In this document: piece after piece, positions 16,114 through 23,882 of the stretch
Layout of the letters: every line of letters begins with the position of its first letter
Numbering within the stretch: position 1 is the first letter of the stretch
Translations under genes and position numbers: made by a program
Origin: Deinococcus sp.
GTDB lineage: Bacteria > Deinococcota > Deinococci > Deinococcales > Deinococcaceae
Length of the DNA: 29,171 nucleotides
Direction: 5' to 3'
NCBI GenBank assembly: GCA_018260375.1
Contig: JAGLBF010000012.1
Coordinates: 1-29,171 of the forward strand
The notes under the pieces: model-generated
What the model was told of the DNA's origin: nothing
The model's input: the letters and a program-made list of their open reading frames with translations, nothing else
Database searches by the model: none

Positions 16114-16473
16114 ACCCCTGCCCAGCAAACAGTCAGACGTACACAAGGTAGGTCTCACAGGGCAAAGCCAAGTGTAAACCAAGAGCAGGTGGTTTTGCAA
16201 ATGGTTGCGAAGTCACCGAGGTCGCAGGAGCGCCGCCTTTTGCCCTTGTTTTGTCCTTGGTGTTCATGTGGACTGCGGTTCAATCAGGTCGTTTCTGATT
16301 GAATAAGGGCGCATGCGATCGGGAAAAGATACGGGTTCTCTGGTAGGGAAGCGCAGCCGATTTTTTTCTGACTGATCAGGCCACACTTATTTCAAACTTC
16401 TTCAACAGCGTCCCAAGAACATAACCTGACAAAACCGTGTATACATGCCACTTATGCGTATGACAGAGAGCGA
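16114..16473. other. Gap holding the tRNA promoter and an inverted repeat
   Basis: In this 360-bp gap the tRNA-Pro promoter must lie near 16130-16170 on the minus strand; TTGGCT and TACCTT 15 nt apart are weak candidates. A perfect 9-bp inverted repeat, TTCAATCAG (16279-16287) and CTGATTGAA (16295-16303), has a 7-nt loop and no U-tract. No coding frame with recognisable features was found. Confidence 0.5.
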
Positions 16474-17214
16474 TCAGCTGGGTCTTGGGCTCTGCGCCCC
16501 AAGGCGCTCGGCACGCTCTAGCATGCTGTATAGCGCGGTAAAAGCCTGCTCGGATTGCCCGCCGCATATGGCACTGACCAGAAGGCGGTGGTCTTGTAAG
16601 CTGATTTCAAGTTGGCCTGTGTTGTACAGGTGGCTGACTGATCGCCTGACCTGTTGCTGAAGGGGCTGCTGGATAATTCGCATCAGGCGGCTGACCACCA
16701 CGTTGCCTGCTAGGTCAGCAATCAGCAGGTGCAAGGCCATATCTGCCGACACATAGCGTTCGCTGTTTTGGCTGTCTTCCAGTTGCTTGAGGGCAGCGCA
16801 CAGGCGCTCACGGCCCAGGTCATCCAGCTGTGCAGTGGCCTGACGTATGGTGAATTGTTCGAGCAGTTGACGGGTTTGCAGCAAGTCCCGCATTTCGCGC
16901 TGGTCATCGGCCAAACCCAGCCAACCAGTAAAGTCACTGCTGGCGCTGCTGAGACTGCGTACCACCGTTCCCTGCCCAGTTCGCGCTTCTAGTAGCCCCA
17001 CTGCTGACAGCACGCTGATGGCCTCACGCACTGACGGCACGCTGGCCCCGAATTGCCGCGCCAGTTCGCGCTGGCTGGGAAGTAAGCTGCCTGCTGGATA
17101 GACCCCCTGCTGAATCAGTTGCTGTAGTTGCTGGGCAATAGTGGCACCCAGTGAATGGTGACGGGTAATAGGCTGAATCGTAGGCATGGTGGGCTCAGGC
17201 AAGGAAGTGGCCAT
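16474..17214 (-). CDS. GntR/FadR-subfamily transcriptional regulator
   Basis: The 246-residue protein has a GntR winged helix at about residues 20-80 (LIQQGVYPAGSLLPSQRELARQF, then SVPSVREAISVLSAVGLLE and RTGQGTVV). The helical FCD ligand domain follows, with RQLLEQFTIRQA and later histidines (ALHLLIADLAGN, LQDHRLLVSAI) that in FCD proteins often bind a metal and a carboxylate effector. The start at 17214 was chosen because TACACT lies 7 nt before that ATG with TGTACA 18 nt further up. An earlier in-frame ATG at 17265 lacks this. The gene diverges from the LhgO-TRAP-CoA-transferase operon, so it is the likely regulator of 2-hydroxyglutarate or glutarate use. Confidence 0.88.
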   Translation of the reverse strand: MATSLPEPTMPTIQPITRHHSLGATIAQQLQQLIQQGVYPAGSLLPSQRELARQFGASVPSVREAISVLSAVGLLEARTGQGTVVRSLSSASSDFTGWLGLADDQREMRDLLQTRQLLEQFTIRQATAQLDDLGRERLCAALKQLEDSQNSERYVSADMALHLLIADLAGNVVVSRLMRIIQQPLQQQVRRSVSHLYNTGQLEISLQDHRLLVSAICGGQSEQAFTALYSMLERAERLGAQSPRPS

Positions 17215-17221
17215 AGCTCGC

Positions 17222-17251
17222 AGTGTATGCCTGGTGTGCTTGCCTTGTACA
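17222..17251 (-). promoter_or_regulatory. Leaderless promoter of the GntR gene
   Basis: On the minus strand the -10 box TACACT (17222-17227) is 7 nt before the ATG. The -35 TGTACA (17246-17251) is 18 nt upstream of it. No ribosome binding site is present. Confidence 0.55.
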
Positions 17252-17319
17252 GATAGATAGGTCATCAAAGGACTAGGTGATCAGGTGTTCAGAACATTTG
17301 ATACTTTGGTGTGTTTGTG

Positions 17320-17359
17320 TTACTGTGTGTTTTACATCACAACTTCATTGCAGTAAGTA
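17320..17359 (+). promoter_or_regulatory. Candidate lhgO operon promoter and flanking inverted repeat
   Basis: TTTACA (17331-17336) and TAAGTA (17354-17359) are 17 nt apart and face lhgO. The arms TTACTG (17320-17325) and CAGTAA (17351-17356) form a 6-bp inverted repeat that brackets the -35 and overlaps the -10. It could be a regulator site. Transcription from here would give a leader of about 130 nt. Confidence 0.4.
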
Positions 17360-17413
17360 TGTTTGCCCGTGCTTTTCCGGCTTGTGGCGCTTTCGTCCTG
17401 TGGCTTTTGCCTT

Positions 17414-17470
17414 GATCTTAAGGCTCCACTGGGATCTTAGGGCTGCGCTGGGATCTTATGGCTCCGCTGG
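17414..17470. repeat. 19-bp tandem repeat (three units) in the lhgO leader
   Basis: Three units (17414-17432, 17433-17451, 17452-17470) follow GATCTTA(A/G/T)GGCT(C/G)C(A/G)CTGG. The array is followed by six T residues and then the lhgO ribosome binding site AGGAG at 17488-17492. Confidence 0.9.
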
Positions 17471-17499
17471 TTTTTTCATTTGTGTTCAGGAGATAACGC

Positions 17500-18720
17500 G
17501 TGCAAGAGACTCAGATTGTTATTGTTGGTGCCGGACTGGTAGGGCTGGCGACGGCGTATGCCATCAGTCAGCAGTACCCCGACTGGCGTATGACGGTGCT
17601 GGACAAAGAGGCACAGGTCAGTCAGCACCAATCGGGCCATAACAGCGGCGTACTGCATGCGGGGCTGTATTACAAGCCTGGCTCACTCAAGGCCAGGTTG
17701 TGTTTGCAGGGGCGCGAGCTGCTCGAGCAGTTTTGTGAAGCTGAGGGTGTGGCGTACGAGCGCTGCGGCAAACTGGTACTGGCTACCCACCTTGAACAGC
17801 AGCCTGCGCTGATGCACCTGGCCCACCGCGCCCTGCAAAATGGCCTGCATGTCAAGCTGCTTGCTCCCGCGCAGCTGCCCGAATATGAGGCGCATGTGCG
17901 CGGTGTGGGAGGGTTATGGTCGCCTTCAACGGGTATTGTAGACTATGTGGGTGTGGCCCAGGCGCTGCGCCGCACACTAGAGGCTGCGGGCGTGCAGTTT
18001 ATGCTGGGCGCGGCACTAACAAGTTGTCACCAAGAGGGCGGGCAGCAGGTGCTACAAACCACCCAGGGTGAAGTACGTACCCAGTGGCTGATTGGCTGCG
18101 CGGGCTTGCAAGCTGACCAAGTAGCGCGGTTGTGCGGCGCAGCGCCTGAGGTCAAGATTGTGCCGTTTCGCGGTGAATACTTTACCCTGCGCCCCGAACG
18201 CCGGTATCTGGTCAAGAATCTGATTTATCCAGTGCCAGATGCCCGTTTTCCTTTTTTGGGTGTGCACCTGACACGCCGTATAGGCGGCGGTATAGAAGCT
18301 GGCCCGAATGCGGTGTTGGCCCTGGCCCGTGAAGGGTATAGCCGCTGGACAGTGCGTCCTGCTGAGGTGGCTGACACCTTGCGCTTCGGCGGCTTTTGGA
18401 AACTGGCGGCCCGCTACTCCACAGTTGGCTTGTATGAGATGTACCGCTCGGCCTGCAAGCGCGAATTTGCCCGCAGCCTAGCTGATCTGGTGCCTGAAGT
18501 AACCATCCAAGACCTGCAAGCAGGCGGCAGTGGCGTGCGTGCCCAGGCGCTTGATGCGTCAGGCAATATCGTGGATGACTTTGTCCTTCAAGAAACCCCC
18601 AACGCTTTGCACGTGCTGAATGCACCTTCACCCGCTGCAACGGCTTGTCTGGCGATCGGGCGCTATGTCAGCCAGCGGGCCAGCGCCAACTTTGCCTGGC
18701 CTGCGGGGGTGGGGCTGTGA
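17500..18720 (+). CDS. lhgO: L-2-hydroxyglutarate oxidase/dehydrogenase (LhgO)
   Basis: LhgO is an FAD enzyme that oxidises L-2-hydroxyglutarate to 2-oxoglutarate and passes electrons to oxygen or the quinone pool. The 406-residue protein has the FAD dinucleotide motif GAGLVGLATA at residues 10-19. It also has the family-specific stretch SGHNSGVLHAGLYYKPGSLK, GLWSPSTGIVDY, VPFRGEYFTL and PFLGVHLTRRIGGG. The C-terminal GGSGVRAQALD and NAPSPAATACLAIG complete the DAO fold. All agree with LhgO rather than with other DAO-family oxidases. The start is GTG at 17500 with AGGAG 7 nt upstream. It is the first gene of the operon that includes the TAXI transporter and the CoA-transferase. Confidence 0.92.
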   Translation: MQETQIVIVGAGLVGLATAYAISQQYPDWRMTVLDKEAQVSQHQSGHNSGVLHAGLYYKPGSLKARLCLQGRELLEQFCEAEGVAYERCGKLVLATHLEQQPALMHLAHRALQNGLHVKLLAPAQLPEYEAHVRGVGGLWSPSTGIVDYVGVAQALRRTLEAAGVQFMLGAALTSCHQEGGQQVLQTTQGEVRTQWLIGCAGLQADQVARLCGAAPEVKIVPFRGEYFTLRPERRYLVKNLIYPVPDARFPFLGVHLTRRIGGGIEAGPNAVLALAREGYSRWTVRPAEVADTLRFGGFWKLAARYSTVGLYEMYRSACKREFARSLADLVPEVTIQDLQAGGSGVRAQALDASGNIVDDFVLQETPNALHVLNAPSPAATACLAIGRYVSQRASANFAWPAGVGL

Positions 18721-18826
18721 GTGCCTGTGCCGGGGAACGCTCTCCTCCTTTTCCTTCGCCGGTTTGGCGGCGTTACGTGTTTAGTCCGCTTTATCTTCGT
18801 CCCTTGTTTTAGCCTTTGGAGGCTTT

Positions 18827-19864
18827 ATGACCATACTGTCATCGCGTATCAACCTGTCACCGCGTATCAACCTGCCATCCCGTATGACCCTCAAAAAAAT
18901 CACCCTCCTTACCGCTGCATTTTGTACCTGCGGCAGTATCGCCAGCGCCCAAAAGCCCCGCGTGGTTATCGCCACCGGCGGCATTGGGGGGGTGTACTAC
19001 TACTACGGCACCGTGCTCGCCGAAATTCTTAGCAAACATGCGGGAGTAGACGCTACAGCCATACAGACCGCCGCAGCGGTAGATAATGTGCTGCTAATTA
19101 CCGAAAAGACTGACCCCACGCGCAACACCTACTACTGCGGCCTGGTGCTACCCGAAACGGGTCTGCTGGCCTACACAGGCCAACTTGACCGCTTTAAGGG
19201 CAAGCCTGCGACCAAGCTGCGTACGCTGTGGGCCGCCTATCCTAACTACCTGCACATCGTATCGACCAAAGGCAAGGCCAACGTGCTACAAAACTTGGTC
19301 AACAAGCGCATTTCCCTGGGCGCACCCGGCTCTGGCACAGAGGTAGAGGCCAAACTCACCTTGCAAATTGCGGGCCTCAAAGAGTCACAGTTTGCGCGGG
19401 TAGAGCGCCTGGGCGCCAACGAATCGGCGCAGGCACTGGGTGACGGCACCATAGACGCCTTTTTCTGGTCGGGTGGCGTGCCCACTGGTTCTATTTCTGA
19501 ATTGTCGCAGACGCTGGGGCGCAAAGGTCAGCAGATTGATTTTATTTCCGTACCTGCCAACAGCACGGTGGCCAGCGCCTTTAACAAGCAGTTTCCTGGG
19601 CTCACCGAGATAAAACCCTTAGATAAAAAGATCTATAACTCGGCCCGTACGGTGGGTACCCTCACCTTCTGGAATACCTTTTCTTGCTCCTCAGATATGC
19701 CAGAAGCGCTCGCGACCAACATCACCAAGGCCACTTTTGAGCACCTGAACGAACTGAAAGCTACAGTAAAGCCCGCACAAGACACCACGCTGGCCAACGC
19801 CCTGCGGATGATAAACGGTAAAGTGCCGTATCACACGGGCGCCATCAAGTACTTTAAGAAATAA
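18827..19864 (+). CDS. TAXI-type TRAP transporter substrate-binding protein
   Basis: The 345-residue precursor belongs to the TAXI (TRAP-associated extracytoplasmic immunogenic) family. The mature start QKPRVVIATGGIGGVYYYYGTVLAEIL is the family's glycine-rich binding loop. VDNVLLITEKT, ISLGAPGSGTEVEA and DGTIDAFFWSGGVPTGSI are the other landmarks. The ATG at 18827 has GGAGG 4 nt upstream. A second ATG at 18884 would begin a normal signal peptide (MTLKKITLLTAAFCTCGSIASA) but has no ribosome binding site, so the protein probably has a 19-residue extension made of a 6-residue repeat. TAXI proteins feed fused DctQM permeases; a Thermus homologue was crystallised with glutamate or glutamine. Context here suggests glutarate or 2-hydroxyglutarate. 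Confidence 0.92.
   Translation: MTILSSRINLSPRINLPSRMTLKKITLLTAAFCTCGSIASAQKPRVVIATGGIGGVYYYYGTVLAEILSKHAGVDATAIQTAAAVDNVLLITEKTDPTRNTYYCGLVLPETGLLAYTGQLDRFKGKPATKLRTLWAAYPNYLHIVSTKGKANVLQNLVNKRISLGAPGSGTEVEAKLTLQIAGLKESQFARVERLGANESAQALGDGTIDAFFWSGGVPTGSISELSQTLGRKGQQIDFISVPANSTVASAFNKQFPGLTEIKPLDKKIYNSARTVGTLTFWNTFSCSSDMPEALATNITKATFEHLNELKATVKPAQDTTLANALRMINGKVPYHTGAIKYFKK
18838..18891. repeat. 18-bp coding tandem repeat (three units) at the TAXI protein N-terminus
   Basis: Units at 18838-18855, 18856-18873 and 18874-18891 share (T/C)CA(T/C)C(G/C)CGTAT(C/G)A(A/C)CCT(G/C). They encode SSRINL, SPRINL and PSRMTL in frame. The third unit contains the ATG of the probable ancestral signal peptide. 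Confidence 0.88.
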
Positions 19865-19899
19865 AAGCGCTTCAGGCTACAAAGGGGAGGGGCTTACCT

Positions 19900-20319
19900 A
19901 TGCCACCACTGGACAAAAAACGGCGCTACGCCGTTGGGTGGCTGTTGCCGTTGGGCGTACTGCTGCTGGCCTGGAATGTCCGCGTGATAGATATTCAGGA
20001 GCACAAAGTGATGGCCTGGGCCTGGCAAGGAGGCGAGGTGCACTTTATCAATTCAGTCACGCGCCGCCCTGTTCGCATCACCTTTGAGCTGCGCCGTCCC
20101 TTTAGCCACTTTGTCATGACCACTGACCCCGATACCGAAGGGTATTACACAGGCGGCGCATACCGCATCAATCAGCGCCTGCGCGGACAGCAACTCAACG
20201 AACTCAATTATTGCTCGGTGGTGGGGATGACCCTCCGTATGGGAGAGAAAACATGGAGCATCAAACAAGATTGCCTGACGGCGCGGGTGGTGTGGCCCCC
20301 GCCCAAAACTCTCCACTAG
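19900..20319 (+). CDS. DUF1850 family protein of the TAXI TRAP module
   Basis: The 139-residue protein has one N-terminal transmembrane helix (about residues 12-26, VGWLLPLGVLLLAWNV) and a small extracytoplasmic beta-rich domain. Its F-I-N-S-V-T segment is typical of DUF1850, as is a polar centre. DUF1850 genes regularly lie between TAXI binding proteins and their permeases, and their role is not established; a small accessory membrane subunit (perhaps the DctQ-like part) is the usual guess. GGGGAGG precedes the ATG. Its last 67 bp overlap the permease frame, and the gap to the binding-protein gene is 35 bp. Confidence 0.85.
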   Translation: MPPLDKKRRYAVGWLLPLGVLLLAWNVRVIDIQEHKVMAWAWQGGEVHFINSVTRRPVRITFELRRPFSHFVMTTDPDTEGYYTGGAYRINQRLRGQQLNELNYCSVVGMTLRMGEKTWSIKQDCLTARVVWPPPKTLH

Positions 20320-22469
20320 ATGCTGATTCCCTGAACCTGGCCCAGGATAAGCAGGCAACGAGTGCCAAGGGGCCTTTTGAACATTTTACTACATTGCTGC
20401 TGATAGTGGCGGCCTTGTACCACCTGTACTTGGTCGTGCATCCCTTTTTGCATAACATCATAGACTTTAAGGGCAGTTCTATTTTTGAGCTGACCCAGTT
20501 GCAGCGTGCCACTCACGTCTTTTTTGTGGTGGTCTGTGGCTACTTGCTGACTTCGCGCCATCAGCGCCAGTTTACGCCTGGGGGAGCGGTCTTTGGGCTG
20601 CTCACCCTGCCCGTGGTGTGGGAATTTTTTAAACTGGATCTTCCTTTGGTTGCTAAAGCAGCGGGCGCGGTGGTATGGGCGTTGGTAGTGCTGCCGGCTG
20701 TGCTGCCTGCCCGCTTGGGCAAGTTTAACTTGAGCAATCTGAGCCGTTATACTGACACGCTGCTGGCGCTGGCAGGCTGCTTGCCGTACCTTTATCTGCT
20801 GCGCAACTACGAGCAGATTATCTACCGCGCTGTGACGCCCGAAGCCTGGGATATGGGCATGGCCTTTATGCTTATTGTCAGCGTGCTGGGGCTGGTCTAC
20901 CGCTTCTTAGGGCCTGTGTTGCCTGCGCTGGTGCTTGTCTTTATAGCCTACAACCTGTACGGCAACCAGTTACCTGGAGCGCTGGGTACGGCGGGTATGC
21001 CGCTGGATATGCTGCTGGGTAAGCTGTATAGCGAAACTGAGGCCGGGCTTTTTGGCATTATTACAGCCGTGTCGCTGAAATACCTAGTGTATTTTACCTT
21101 GTTGGGCAGCGTGATTACTGCGCTGGGCTTTGGGCCAGTGATCGCCCGCTTGGCCCTTAAGGCCGTGGGGCGCTCACCCGCAGCCCCCGGACGGGCCATG
21201 GCACTGATGAGCGTCTTTATGGGTCTCTTTAGTGGATCAGGCGCGGCAGATACCCAGTTTGTCGCTACGGTAACCAAACCCCTGATGCAAGCAGCGGGTT
21301 ATGACAAACTGGTGGCTGCGGGCCTCACCGCTACTGCTGGTTCTATTGCCCTGGTTACCCCGCCTGTGCTGGGGTCTATCGCCTTTGTGATGGTAGAAGT
21401 GCTGAATATTCCTTACCTCAGCATCTGTGTGATGGCGCTAGGGCCGTGCTTGCTATACCTGGCGAGCGTGTGGTGCTACAACGAACTCTACGTGCGCCGT
21501 GAACAACTGGTCAGCCCCCAGATGCCCGACGACGGCAAGGGCTTGGTACGCCACCTATACGTCTTTTTGCCCCTCATGCTGATTATGGTGATGCTGTATC
21601 TGGGCTACAACGTGAGTCTGGCGGTGACGCTGGCGCTGGTATCTTTTATTATTCTGGGCTACCTCGACAAAGATGTACGCCCGCCCTTTCGCCGCATTTG
21701 GGAGGGCCTTGCTGACGGGTTTGCCCACTTGGTGCCTATCGGCGCGGCCGTGGTCAGCGCCAATATGATTCTCACCTTGATGGTTCTTACCGGATTGCCC
21801 TCTAAGGTATCGCAGGCCCTTACGCTGGTTTCGGACCATAATCTGCTGCTGGGTACGCTGTTTGGTGCGGGATTTAGCTTGCTGCTGGGCATGGGCATAC
21901 CACCGGTTGCCACCTACGTGCTGACTTCGGCGCTGGTGGCTCCCTCGCTGGTGTCGCTGGCTGTGGCAAACGGCATTCCTCAGGAAGCGGCGCTGCTCTC
22001 TACCCACATGTTCCTCTTTTACTACGCTATTTTGGCAGATGTAACCCCGCCCGTGGCCCTTTCGGCCTTCGCCTCGGCTTCGGTGTGGGGAACTGACCCT
22101 ATCAAAACGGGGTTTGCCACAGCCCGTGTGGCCTTGCCCAAGTATTTCCTGGGTCTGTTTTTTCTCATGGCCTTTCAGGCCACCGCCATATTGATTGTGC
22201 CTGTGGTACAGGTCATGGGTGTCGCGGCGGCCTTACCACTGATCGTTTACCGCTTGGCATCCTCGGTACTGGGCATCTTATTTATATCGGGCGCGACATT
22301 GGGTTATACCCGCTCGCCACTGCAACGCTGGGAGTCCTGGCTGCTGGGCCTGGCGGGTGTAGCGGCTCTCAGCCCCTACTGGTGGCTTAACATTCCTGCC
22401 TTTTTGGTGGGCGCCTACTTCTTTTGGTTGCGTAAAACCCCCGCTTCTCCTGCGGTGGTCAGTGCATGA
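20253..22469 (+). CDS. TAXI-type TRAP transporter fused permease (DctQM-like)
   Basis: The 738-residue protein has many hydrophobic segments. The N-terminal quarter is the small-subunit-like part, and the rest is the large 4TM/12TM DctM-like part. The key motif is GLFSGSGAADTQFVATVTKPLM followed by GLTATAGSIALVTPPVLGSIAFVM. The second half repeats the pattern with GAGFSLLLGMGIPPVATYVL and YYAILADVTPPVALSAFA. TRAP permeases use a sodium or proton gradient. I chose the ATG at 20253 because GGGAGAG lies 6 nt upstream; an earlier TTG has none. It overlaps DUF1850 by 67 bp and the CoA-transferase by 4 bp (ATGA), so all are in one operon. Confidence 0.93.
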   Translation: MEHQTRLPDGAGGVAPAQNSPLDADSLNLAQDKQATSAKGPFEHFTTLLLIVAALYHLYLVVHPFLHNIIDFKGSSIFELTQLQRATHVFFVVVCGYLLTSRHQRQFTPGGAVFGLLTLPVVWEFFKLDLPLVAKAAGAVVWALVVLPAVLPARLGKFNLSNLSRYTDTLLALAGCLPYLYLLRNYEQIIYRAVTPEAWDMGMAFMLIVSVLGLVYRFLGPVLPALVLVFIAYNLYGNQLPGALGTAGMPLDMLLGKLYSETEAGLFGIITAVSLKYLVYFTLLGSVITALGFGPVIARLALKAVGRSPAAPGRAMALMSVFMGLFSGSGAADTQFVATVTKPLMQAAGYDKLVAAGLTATAGSIALVTPPVLGSIAFVMVEVLNIPYLSICVMALGPCLLYLASVWCYNELYVRREQLVSPQMPDDGKGLVRHLYVFLPLMLIMVMLYLGYNVSLAVTLALVSFIILGYLDKDVRPPFRRIWEGLADGFAHLVPIGAAVVSANMILTLMVLTGLPSKVSQALTLVSDHNLLLGTLFGAGFSLLLGMGIPPVATYVLTSALVAPSLVSLAVANGIPQEAALLSTHMFLFYYAILADVTPPVALSAFASASVWGTDPIKTGFATARVALPKYFLGLFFLMAFQATAILIVPVVQVMGVAAALPLIVYRLASSVLGILFISGATLGYTRSPLQRWESWLLGLAGVAALSPYWWLNIPAFLVGAYFFWLRKTPASPAVVSA

Positions 22470-23692
22470 GCCCTTTACCGCTGGCGGGTGTGCAGGTCGC
22501 CGACTTTACGCGCGTACTTACTGGCCCTTACTGCACCATGCAACTGGCTGACCTGGGGGCCGACGTTATTAAGGTAGAGCCGCCGCAAGGCGACGACACC
22601 CGCGCCTGGGGGCCGCCCTATCAGTACGCCGACCAGCCCAATGCCAGCAGTCCGAATGCCAGCAACCTGCGAGAAGCCAGCTATTTTTTGGGGGTCAATC
22701 GGGGCAAACGCAGCCTGGTACTTGACCTCAAAACGGCGGCAGGACAGCAGGCCGCTGAAGCGCTGATAGCGCGCAGCGATCTAGTGGTAGAGAACTTTAG
22801 GCCGTGTACCTTTGCTAGGCTGGGCTTTGACTGGGAGCGGCTGCACGCCCAGTATCCCCGCCTCATCTACGCCAGTATTACGGGCTTTGGGGCGGGGCCG
22901 TACCGCGACCGTCCGGGCTATGACGTGATCGCTCAGGGCATGGGTGGGTTGATGAGTTATAACGGTGAGCCAGGCGGACAGCCGCTGCGCGTGGGGGTGG
23001 CGGTTGCTGACGTGTTCGCCGGCGCGCTGATGACTCAAGCACTTCTGGCCGCCCTTTATCAGCGCGAACAAACAGGTAAAGGCCAGCGGTTAGAGGTCAA
23101 TCTGCTAGAGAGCGTTATTGCGCTGGGGGCCAACCAAATCAGCAGCTACCTAGCGGCGGGTGAGGTGCCAACCGCGCCAGGGCTGCGCCACCGCAGTATT
23201 GTGCCCTACGGCACGTTTCCTTGCCAAGACGGTTTTATCAATGTAGCGGTGGGCAATGACAGCCTGTGGTACAAATTTTGCCTGGCACTCGGTGCCCCTG
23301 AGTTGGCCAGTAACCCCGCCTACGCCCGCAACGAGCAGCGGGTAGAGCGCCGGGCCGAGGTAGAAGCCCACACCCTGGCGCTGCTCACTTCTGTTGACCG
23401 CGCCGAATTGCTGCGCCGTTTGGACGCAGCGGGCGTACCCTCCGGGCCGGTGTACAACGTCGCCGAGGTTTTTGCTGACCCTCACGTGCAGGCCAGGGGC
23501 GTAGCGCTCAGCTTGCCACACGCCCTGCTGGGTCACACCACCGTCACCGCGCCTCCCTGGGAATTTGACGGGGAGCGCCCGCCTGTGCGCTTGCCACCCC
23601 CTGCGCTGGGCCAGCACACCGCCGAAATTCTAAGCGAGCTGGGGCTGAGTGCTCAGCTGTCAAAAGGGTTGGGCGCTGAGGCGTTAGGATAG
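22466..23692 (+). CDS. Family III CoA-transferase (CaiB/BaiF), probably glutarate CoA-transferase
   Basis: The 408-residue protein has the formyl-CoA transferase fold. Seen motifs are LAGVQVADFTRVLTGPYCTM at the start, GADVIKVEPPQGDDTR, FLGVNRGKRSLVLDLK and the catalytic Asp182 in RVGVAVADVFAGAL, preceded by GYDVIAQGMGGLMSYNGEPG. Later come GTFPCQDGFINVAVGN and GVPSGPVYNVAEVFADPHV. Family III enzymes move CoA between carboxylates. The pairing with a glutaryl-CoA dehydrogenase and LhgO points to the succinyl-CoA:glutarate type (SUGCT). Its ATG overlaps the permease stop (ATGA). An in-frame 15-bp duplication encodes PNASS/PNASN near residue 60. Confidence 0.9.
   Translation: MSPLPLAGVQVADFTRVLTGPYCTMQLADLGADVIKVEPPQGDDTRAWGPPYQYADQPNASSPNASNLREASYFLGVNRGKRSLVLDLKTAAGQQAAEALIARSDLVVENFRPCTFARLGFDWERLHAQYPRLIYASITGFGAGPYRDRPGYDVIAQGMGGLMSYNGEPGGQPLRVGVAVADVFAGALMTQALLAALYQREQTGKGQRLEVNLLESVIALGANQISSYLAAGEVPTAPGLRHRSIVPYGTFPCQDGFINVAVGNDSLWYKFCLALGAPELASNPAYARNEQRVERRAEVEAHTLALLTSVDRAELLRRLDAAGVPSGPVYNVAEVFADPHVQARGVALSLPHALLGHTTVTAPPWEFDGERPPVRLPPPALGQHTAEILSELGLSAQLSKGLGAEALG
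22640..22669. repeat. 15-bp coding tandem duplication in the CoA-transferase gene
   Basis: Two 15-bp units (22640-22654, 22655-22669), each starting AATGCCAGCA, encode NASSP and NASNL in a surface-loop position. The frame is kept. Confidence 0.75.
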
Positions 23693-23748
23693 GGTCAACG
23701 CCTTTCAATGTAACGCCGTGAGCGGTAGCGCTCAGCCCGTCACCTCGG

Positions 23749-23797
23749 ATATGGACTGCGCTTCCCTACCGCGAAAGGCGTACCTGTTTCCTGCGCC
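23749..23797. repeat. Interspersed repeat family, copy E3 (short form)
   Basis: It begins GATATGGACTGCGC, close to GATACGGACTGCGC at 29021. It then jumps straight to the right arm TACCGCGAAAGGCGTAC and a tail TGTTTCCTGCGCC shared with the copy ending at 3345. It looks like an internally deleted member. It occupies the 190-bp gap that separates the CoA-transferase gene from the glutaryl-CoA dehydrogenase gene. Confidence 0.65.
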
Positions 23798-23882
23798 GGC
23801 TGGCCTTCTGTTACCGCATTTTTAATACAATTCAAGTCACAATCCGTGTTGTATGTATCTACCCCATAAGGAGAATCCCGAT

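Noticed and set aside
16279..16303. 9-bp inverted repeat as terminator of the gntR gene
   Set aside because: It lies about 170 bp past the stop and has no U-tract in the minus direction; kept only as an unexplained inverted repeat.
23150..23617. A 155-codon open frame opposite the CoA-transferase gene
   Set aside because: It is antisense to a clear enzyme gene, with an odd composition (rich in Arg, Gly and Val) and no family motif.
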